Shown here: one piece after another, positions 57,240-64,000 of the stretch
Position numbering within the stretch: position 1 is the first letter of the stretch
Layout: the number at the start of each line of letters is the position of its first letter
From: Volvox africanus
Taxonomy: Eukaryota > Chlorophyta > Chlorophyceae > Chlamydomonadales > Volvocaceae
Direction: 5' to 3'
NCBI GenBank assembly: GCA_030268105.1
Contig: BSDZ01000008.1
Span: forward strand, 4,216,001 to 4,280,000
Length of the DNA: 64,000 nt
Program-made: the position numbers and the translations under genes
The notes under the pieces: model-generated
Databases searched by the model: none
Seen by the model: only the letters and a program-made list of their open reading frames with translations
What the model was told of the DNA's origin: nothing

Positions 57240-60200
57240 TCACGCCACTTTGCCAGCCGTTCCAACTGCTCCAGGTCCGCTCAAGGTGTGCAGCAAAGCC
57301 AGCTCTCGCCGCATAGTTCCTAGAGCTGTCCTTAGGGTCGCATCAAAGATGTACGGCGACGTTTGGTAGCAAGTCTGCGCAGTAGGACAACGTGAGGATT
57401 ATTAGGACACGTGTTGATCTCCAATAAAGGCACAGAAGTGGGCTACATTTTTTGTTGCAACGGACAATTATGAAACGTAGTACCCCTGAACGGTAGGAGA
57501 CCCCGCGACTATACCTACCAGCAACCACGCCAGGCCGACTAAGATAGTGCGGATGATATTGAGAGCGTGCCAGGTTGAGACACGCCGCTTAAAGGCAGAC
57601 GTCCAAGTGAGCTCATAAAATCGCGAGTTGCGATTGGACTCGTAAGTGAGCTCATCATCCAAAGGGGTGCAGAGCACCTGAAAGGACATGATGCCCATGA
57701 TGCATCGATGATAGTAAAAGGCAAGTAGCAAGTAGACGTAACATATAGTATCGTCAATCGTAGTTTCAAGAATGAAAAGACATGAGAAGCCATATGTGAG
57801 TTTCGTGAGCCGATACCGGCACATTACTGATGGGTGGGAAAGTTTGAGCACCATTACGGTTTCCGTATCACAACCGCGTCAAGCTCCACATCATCCAAAT
57901 CTGTTCTCAGCTTTGAATCCCCAATTAACCACGTCACGCTGCATGTCACTGCTGGGAACCTTCTACACCCGAATACTTACCGATGCCACGTAAGCACCCA
58001 CATAGAACAGCATCTGGACGAAGTTCACGGGACCCAGTTGTAAGCCCCGTGGCTCGAAGCGACGAAGCTTGCTCTGCGCAAGACTACAGCACAATGGCAA
58101 CAGCAACAAGATTTAAGTGTCCGGGCGAACATGTGGACGTAGAGTGGCAACCAGTAAACATAACCCATATTTGCAAAATGGACGAGTCGCGACAGCCTGG
58201 CCGGTTCAACTGGATAAGTCTTGCCAGAGACACAATGTAAGCATGCGATAAGTGCAGATTCTTGGTCACAATGATCGATTCGCTAAGACGCGGCAGACGC
58301 CAGAGATTGAATGCATTGCGATACTCATTTAAAGGCTCAGTGCAGCTGCAAGACCTTCATACGCCCCTTATCATCGCACCGGCTTGTGGACGAGATAATT
58401 GATAACGTGACGAGCACGTAGTAAATCCTGTTGTTGTTCTGCGCTAGGGGCGCATAGTAGCTCAGGAACTTGCGCATGTTAGAACTGTTGTACATCATGT
58501 ACGTCATGAAGAAGTTGAGCAACGCAAAACCGGCCAGCAGCCCCTGGGGGAGGGAGGCATGATAGCAAGAGCAAAGTCCTGCCCGTGGCCAATGCGGCAG
58601 AAGAGCACAGCCCAACTATGTACAAGTGGTAAATGCCCCCAAAACGTTATCACGCCAACCTGAATCTGCTTATCAGGTGTAAAAATTCTCAACCCGAATA
58701 TTATCATTCAAGCCACGATCAAAGATCTATGATGGCATAGCTGAGCTCGCCTGCTGCTTTCGCCAAGACGCTCCTTGGTTTCTGTGCTCCTGTGCTCCAG
58801 CTGGCAGAGCTCAATCCATGATCGTGCCTACCTGCGCAAACATGCCCAGGACGTTGCAGAGGTTGGTTAGGACCACCAGTGTGAGCCGTAGCCGGCCGCG
58901 GAAGCCTTTCTCATCCTCCTCGTCGTCCTCCTCCTCCTAAAGCACAGACCGGATGGAAGACGGCGTGAGTGCATCATCGAGAAAACGGAGAGGCATGATA
59001 GCGCCCACCGATCGCGCTCTTAGGACACAGGAATAGAGTACAACCTGGGGTGAGTGCCTTGCTTTTCCGCTTACGCCGTAAGGGAAAAGCAGCACACCCA
59101 GAGGCATATCTTTTATCCAGCAACCCAATGCATCACCCAAACCTCACGCACCTAGCAAGCAACTTAAGCAGGTGCAAATCAGCCTGACCCAATTACCACG
59201 ACAGCGTGCGGCTTGCGCCTGAGCATCCCGAACAGCTTCCGCCGTTTGCTCTGTAGCTTGTAGAAGATTCCCGTCACTTCGTCCTCGATATACTGCCGCG
59301 CAACGCGACTGCCATCGCCCTGGCCGCCGGCTGCAGGGTCGTGGGAAGCAAGGGAGGATTGACAGTGCTCACACCTTGGAATCTCGCAAAGCCAACTCAT
59401 GCAATATGGTACAGAACATTACGCCGTACAGGGTCATTCGCATCATGACTGCGGCTATCCAGGGAAGAGGTCGAAGGGTCATGGGGGTTTTGCACGCTTT
59501 GCAAGGAGAAAGCCAACCTTCATTGGGTCCTTCCTACCTTCACCAGCACGACAGCATCCATGGTGTTCCGATGCAGTTGAGGGGTAAGGGGCGATTGCAC
59601 ATGCAAACGCCTTGAAACTCGATACCGGCCAACCCAAGCTCACGGAATGAACACAGCACAACACACTTAGCCTTCAGGATTAACCATGCCGGCACAGGCT
59701 GTCCCGCACTCCTCAAATGACAGAGCAATCACAAAGGAACCAGTCATCTGTTCCACGTGATTCCAATGTTACCATCTTCGGAGTACGGAGGTGCAGATGG
59801 AAAATTTGCCGTACAACCGGGCGCAGTAGGTGGCAGCATACCTGTGGTTGTCAGCATGCCCGTATCCTCGTCGTATGCATATTTGTGGCCCGGTGGATCA
59901 GCAGCCTGCTCCATTGAACCAGGCTGCCCTGGCAGTTGTGCAGCGGTAGCGTCCACGCCCTGCGAGTAAAGAGGCAATATCTAGCTAATAAAGAAAGTCA
60001 AACGGCCAATGCCCGCCATACATCCGCCATACATCCCGCCATACAACGGCCTCACCGCGTAACCCTATGCGAAAGCCCGAGATACTGTCCCATAGGCATG
60101 TGTCCCTAGCCTGGACAATTAGACACGCACCCTCTCAATCAGCATAAACTTCTGGGTATCCTGATTGGAACACCATATCACCTACACATGCAGGCACGCA

Positions 60201-61600
60201 GTCCACCTGGGATTCCGGACACACCTTCCGCAGTTCCGTTGCTTTGTCCGCCCCAAGCTCCTGCGCTATGCCGTACTGCTCTTTGTCCCGGCTGAATGCA
60301 CTAGCTTCAGAGGCTTCATCTCCTGGGGCCTTCAGCCGCACGTCATCAACGGGCATTTCCTGCAATCAACAGCACGGCATGTAGCAGCCTTTCCATACCG
60401 CAACCGATTACCTGAAGGGCTTCTCGCGCAGGCCTGCTGCAGAGGTGGTCCCCCCCTGCCTGGAAAGCAAATCCCTCACCTGCTGGGTAGCTTCATAGGG
60501 TTCTAACAGCTCGCGCGGCACCTTCAGCTGCTCATCCGCCAGCGCAAAGGGATCTAGCTCCCCAGCACGCGCGGCCGCACCAAAAGGCTCTGCTATATCG
60601 GCTGCATCCTGCTGCTGCCTTGCGGCAACTTCACCAGCAAGACCGAAGCCTGCGCCATATGCAACATCAAACCTTAAGCCCAGTAATGAGTCGCGCGCAT
60701 GTTGGCCGTCCGGTGGCCAGATTAACCACCTTGTCCGCATTGTCGGTAAAGCCAGGGCGACTCAACCACCACGGTAATTCATCCCATACATTGCCCCAGA
60801 TATCCTTCCTCATTAGCGTACTTACCACCGCCTCCTTCGCTTCTTTGTGGCGGGATTACAGGGTCCAAGCGTTGCCGCGCCCGCACAGGTGGGATAGCAC
60901 GGCCCCCAGGAGCAACTGCAGAGGGTGAGCGCGACCGACGGCGAGCCATCTCTGCCGCTAAGCCAAAACCAGATGCGAATGGATCGGGAGGCTCGCGATT
61001 ACGAAGCTCGGCAACGATACCATAATCCGGCTCAGGCAGACCCGCCTGGCTTGCAGCCATCTCCATAACGGTGAAGGGATCCAGGGGAGGTGGCTGGGCG
61101 AGCTTCACGATATCGGCACGCTGGCCTGTGCCTAACCTGGCAGTCCGCTTGCGTGGTGGCCATCCTCCGCTTTCCTTGCGCTCTTTTGAAACTGGGTTTA
61201 CGCCGTGAAGGCCTGGATTGTGGTTGTCGAGGAGCTCCAGAGCCAAGCCATACTGCATCTCTCCGTTGGGCCCGGGGGGTGGCTGCTGCCGTTGCGTTTC
61301 TGCCAACGAAAAAAGGTCCGCTGCAGTGTGGTTAGTGCGACCAGACCCCAAACGCGCCGGCTGTCGCGCAATCAAACCGCCGCCTGGATCAGCCGGTTGG
61401 CTTTGGCCCAACCCCGCCAGATCAGCTGCGAGTCCGTACAGTGGCACAGCTGAACCCTGTCGAGGCCGCTCCTGCACGGCACTCGATGTCACAACATCAG
61501 CTCCCTGATCGGATGCCAGATCCTTCACCGGGAGAACTTGGGGCATTAATGGGCCTCCTTGAAGGCGCTGCCGTGACGATTGTCGCCCAAGTCCAGACAT
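57240..61600 (-). CDS. TMEM237-like four-span membrane protein
   Basis: In animals TMEM237 sits at the ciliary transition zone. Seen: ATG 61600; N-terminal exons 60826-61600, one ending 60480, 60225-60359 and 59842-59959 give a long soluble part with repeated [YF]G[LI]A-E motifs. A linker exon has QYIEDEVTGIFYKLQSKRRK. Then 58832-58936 (acidic start, TLVVLTNLCNVLGMFAQ), 58380-58543 (GLLAGFALLNFFMTYMM, then YYVLVTLSIISS), 57981-58083 (SKLRRFEPRGLQLGPVNFVQ then MLFYVGAYVAS), 57519-57677 (ending NIIRTILVGLAWLL) and 57240-57374 (45-aa tail). The last four boundaries fit in phase. Span order, the GLLAG start, the LR-linker before span 3 and the LVGLAW end resemble TMEM237. Some exons between 58.9 and 59.7 kb are uncertain. 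Could instead be an unnamed algal four-span family. Confidence 0.62.
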
Positions 61601-64000
61601 TATTCAAACCCTTTGCAAGACTTATGGTAGAATGAAACGAAACAAATATCCTGCAGCCTATGTTCACTCAAATCAGAATGCTTCTGCTCCAGTTGCCGCT
61701 ATTCCTTTCGACTTCGAGCGTGCCAGCCGAAGCCAGGAGCCGAAGCCTCACCAAAAACTTATGAGAGGGCAGTGATTGTTGACTTAGGATTCCACTTAAA
61801 GCCTGATAACATATTTGAGCTGTCGTTGGCAGCATATCTATCCAGTCTCATCAATTTCCATGAACTCCGACACATAAGGACGAATAATGCAAAGAAGATA
61901 TCCAACCCATACAGTTGTACACAGTTACCACGGTACTAAGAAGTTGTGTCATGCAAAATGTAGTCAAACGTATAACCAACCGTATCGCGGTTGAAGTGGT
62001 CAAACGTGTAGCTTTTCCAGTTGCTTTTGCCGAGTTTGAGGTTTATTGTGTTAAGCTTCATTTATTTAAACACGTTATATACAGCGACCCCAAGCGTAAA
62101 AAATTTAGAAGGAATAAACAAACCATCCCGTCCATTATCGGCAATCACGACACGTAAAACTTTTCAGCATCGAATCAAGATAAATTACTAATTTTGGATT
62201 TAGCTATCCACATTACGACGCCGTTACCTGATGATCTGAAGAGCACAGCTAGCGATGTCAGTTGAAAGAGTCCGTTGCCGACCCCCTGAAAAAATCAAAC
62301 AGGCCTGTCTCGGATCCCGGGTTTGGCCAGCATTGTGAGTTCTTCAGCAGTTCAACATCATTATGCATTCTGTGCCTCCTTATTTTGCATTATGCATAAA
62401 CGATATAACGAAAACCGGACATGAACAGGCCAAGAAGCAAAGGGGCGTAGCCCTGTTAGAATTCTGAAAAATAAAAAAACTGAAAAATATATAAATGAAA
62501 AGGGAAGAGGCCGGGCCACGAAGCCAAAAGCGCACACAGCATTTAGCACACCCCAGGTTGCACACCCCTCGTAGCCGAAGGGCCCATGATGCATAATCAA
62601 ACCTGGCAAGCCTAGAATCCCCTGTTCCATCGCCTATGTTAAGAATTTTCGACTAATTCAAGCAAACGAACATGTCAAATCCGCCAACTGATGTTGCTCT
62701 TCATTGGAGAGTTGAGGCATCTTGAGGCAATGTGAGGGACTCTTAAGGCAAAGCAATAACTGCCGGTCGACCCTTCACAGTTCCCCTACATCTACCAGGT
62801 GACAAATGTCAGTCCAGCACTCAACGACCTGAACCTAGCAAGGAGTACAAAGGGAGCTGTCAGGCAGGCTTGTCGAGTGTCACAATACAACGCGTTACCT
62901 GCAGAACGGGTGGCAACTGACCGTTACGCATAGCATCGAACAGCAATCGGTTGCGAGCCTAAAGCAGTGGCAACTATTGATATCCATAATTTAACAACCG
63001 ACATAGCATGAACTTAAGGAAGCTTGCTCTGAGTGAACCGTTTAGGGGAATAGATGCTGCATCAGGCAAACGTTCGGCCGGAATTGTTCTGACCGATCGC
63101 GCGATTGTAGGTAACCATAGAGTGATGAGAGTCAAGCAGAAGTCGGCTTCGGCTCTTGCCATACGGGATATGGAGGCGCACCAGCAGCGCAGCAACCACC
63201 AGGCATTTTTAATGGACACGTAATGGACACATCTCCTGGACATAGTAATAGTGATAGCAAACCCATACGAAGCTATTTTCACTTAATGTCACCCAATGTA
63301 TGTCTCTTCCTGACACTACTTGCGTGTCTGGCAGATCTTGCTGCAAATTCAACGTGGTTGGGCTATCCTCTGTCCTCTTATAAATGCATAACCAGTGTGA
63401 TGACTTAACCAGAGATCAATCAGTCCCTCCCAAGTTCCAGCGTACTCCAGCAGGATGCATATACACAGCGAGGGACAGGCAGCAAAGCTCCCGGTACGGC
63501 TTACCCAGATCGTCACCAGGCTCATCCGAGTGGAATACATGCATTATGTCGTGACCATGTACCTCACCAAGCCTAGCCCTAAATATTTATGCCCACGTAC
63601 ACCACGAGTTCTTTGAACAGTTGAATCCTGGCAGCTATCCTGCTTTTAACGAGGCAGTAACAGGATAGATGGCATGCTGGATGGCGTCTGGCACAGGGCT
63701 TCTGCCTGCGCGCCACACAACCGTCGAGCGCCACACGACTAGCCATTTCTGCAAATGCTCGGCTTGCACGCAGCATGTTGAACACGTGAGCTTGAAATTC
63801 ATATGGCATGCAAGGCTCGGCAGGATCAAGTTATGATACCATTTTTGTCTACTTTCAGTTTACAAACTTAATGGACATCAAGGCACGCATCGTGAAGGAC
63901 ACAAGTAGTGATGTCAGTTACACGGGGCGCAGGTTCGTTGGCGATCCCACATTGAAATGAAAAGGACTAGGTCCAGGTTTGTCGATAATCCCGGGTGAGG
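61601..64000. other. Right end; only weak exon candidates
   Basis: 61601-62880: no gene seen. 62899-62958 (-) is a neat 60-nt candidate exon with acceptor and donor, ARNRLLFDAMRNGQLPPVLQ. 62990-63200 (-) and 63640-63830 (-) hold open, partly hydrophobic stretches (WLPTIARSVRT; MPYEFQAHVFNMLRASRAFA). They may be the 3' part of a minus-strand gene that starts beyond 64000. Family unknown. Confidence 0.35.

Noticed and set aside
1..64000. CRISPR array, operon, phage or bacterial defence island
   Set aside because: No regular spacer array, no tightly packed same-strand ORFs, and spliceosomal introns throughout; the sequence is eukaryotic.

Overview
The window is nuclear DNA of a green alga (Chlorophyta). 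The genes are cut by many short GT-AG introns, and a few are GC-AG. TGTAA, the usual algal poly(A) signal, lies just past two stop codons. The proteins are eukaryotic: topoisomerase II, a plant-type SAC9 phosphatase, a pherophorin domain, a SAC3/THP3-like protein and a TMEM237-like protein. Pherophorin with SAC9 points to a chlorophyte. Moderate GC, long intergenic spaces and a probable cilia protein would fit a lichen-photobiont-like trebouxiophyte with zoospores, but that placement is inference.

Layout. 480-6523 (-): SAC9-like phosphoinositide phosphatase with a WW domain, cut off by the left edge. 7762-17677 (-): complete 29-exon DNA topoisomerase II, 1,566 aa when spliced. 19371-20844 (+): small four-exon MATH-domain protein. 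23591-25413 (-): C-terminal five exons of a RING-H2 protein. 28362-28769 (-): broken voltage-gated cation-channel pore unit. 31640-32570: AT-rich foreign-looking insert. 33456-34020: simple and degenerate repeats. 34479-35535 (+): small multi-pass membrane protein. 42437-46140 (+): decayed pherophorin / M1 aminopeptidase gene whose catalytic core is missing and replaced by other DNA. About 47905-51498 (+): SAC3/GANP/THP3-like RNA-metabolism protein. 51686-51817 (+): remnant of an IS630/Tc1-mariner transposase. 53043-56391 (-): complete 937-aa C3HC4 RING protein. 57240-61600 (-): TMEM237-like four-span membrane protein with a long repeat-bearing N-terminal region. Past 61.6 kb only weak minus-strand exon candidates are visible.

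The genes look like ordinary single-copy housekeeping or regulatory genes and do not form an operon-like or island-like system. The parts between 28-34 kb and 39-52 kb are the accessory regions: gene relics, dispersed repeats, inverted repeats, microsatellites and AT-rich inserts. Intact genes splice into uninterrupted frames (checked phase by phase for TOP2, MATH, both RING genes and the small membrane protein), so the frameshifts in the channel and pherophorin/M1 loci look like real decay rather than general sequencing error. I did not find a convincing novel multi-gene system. The most interesting items are the TMEM237-like gene with its repeated N-terminal motif, the pherophorin-M1 junction, the AT-rich insert and the dispersed repeat families.
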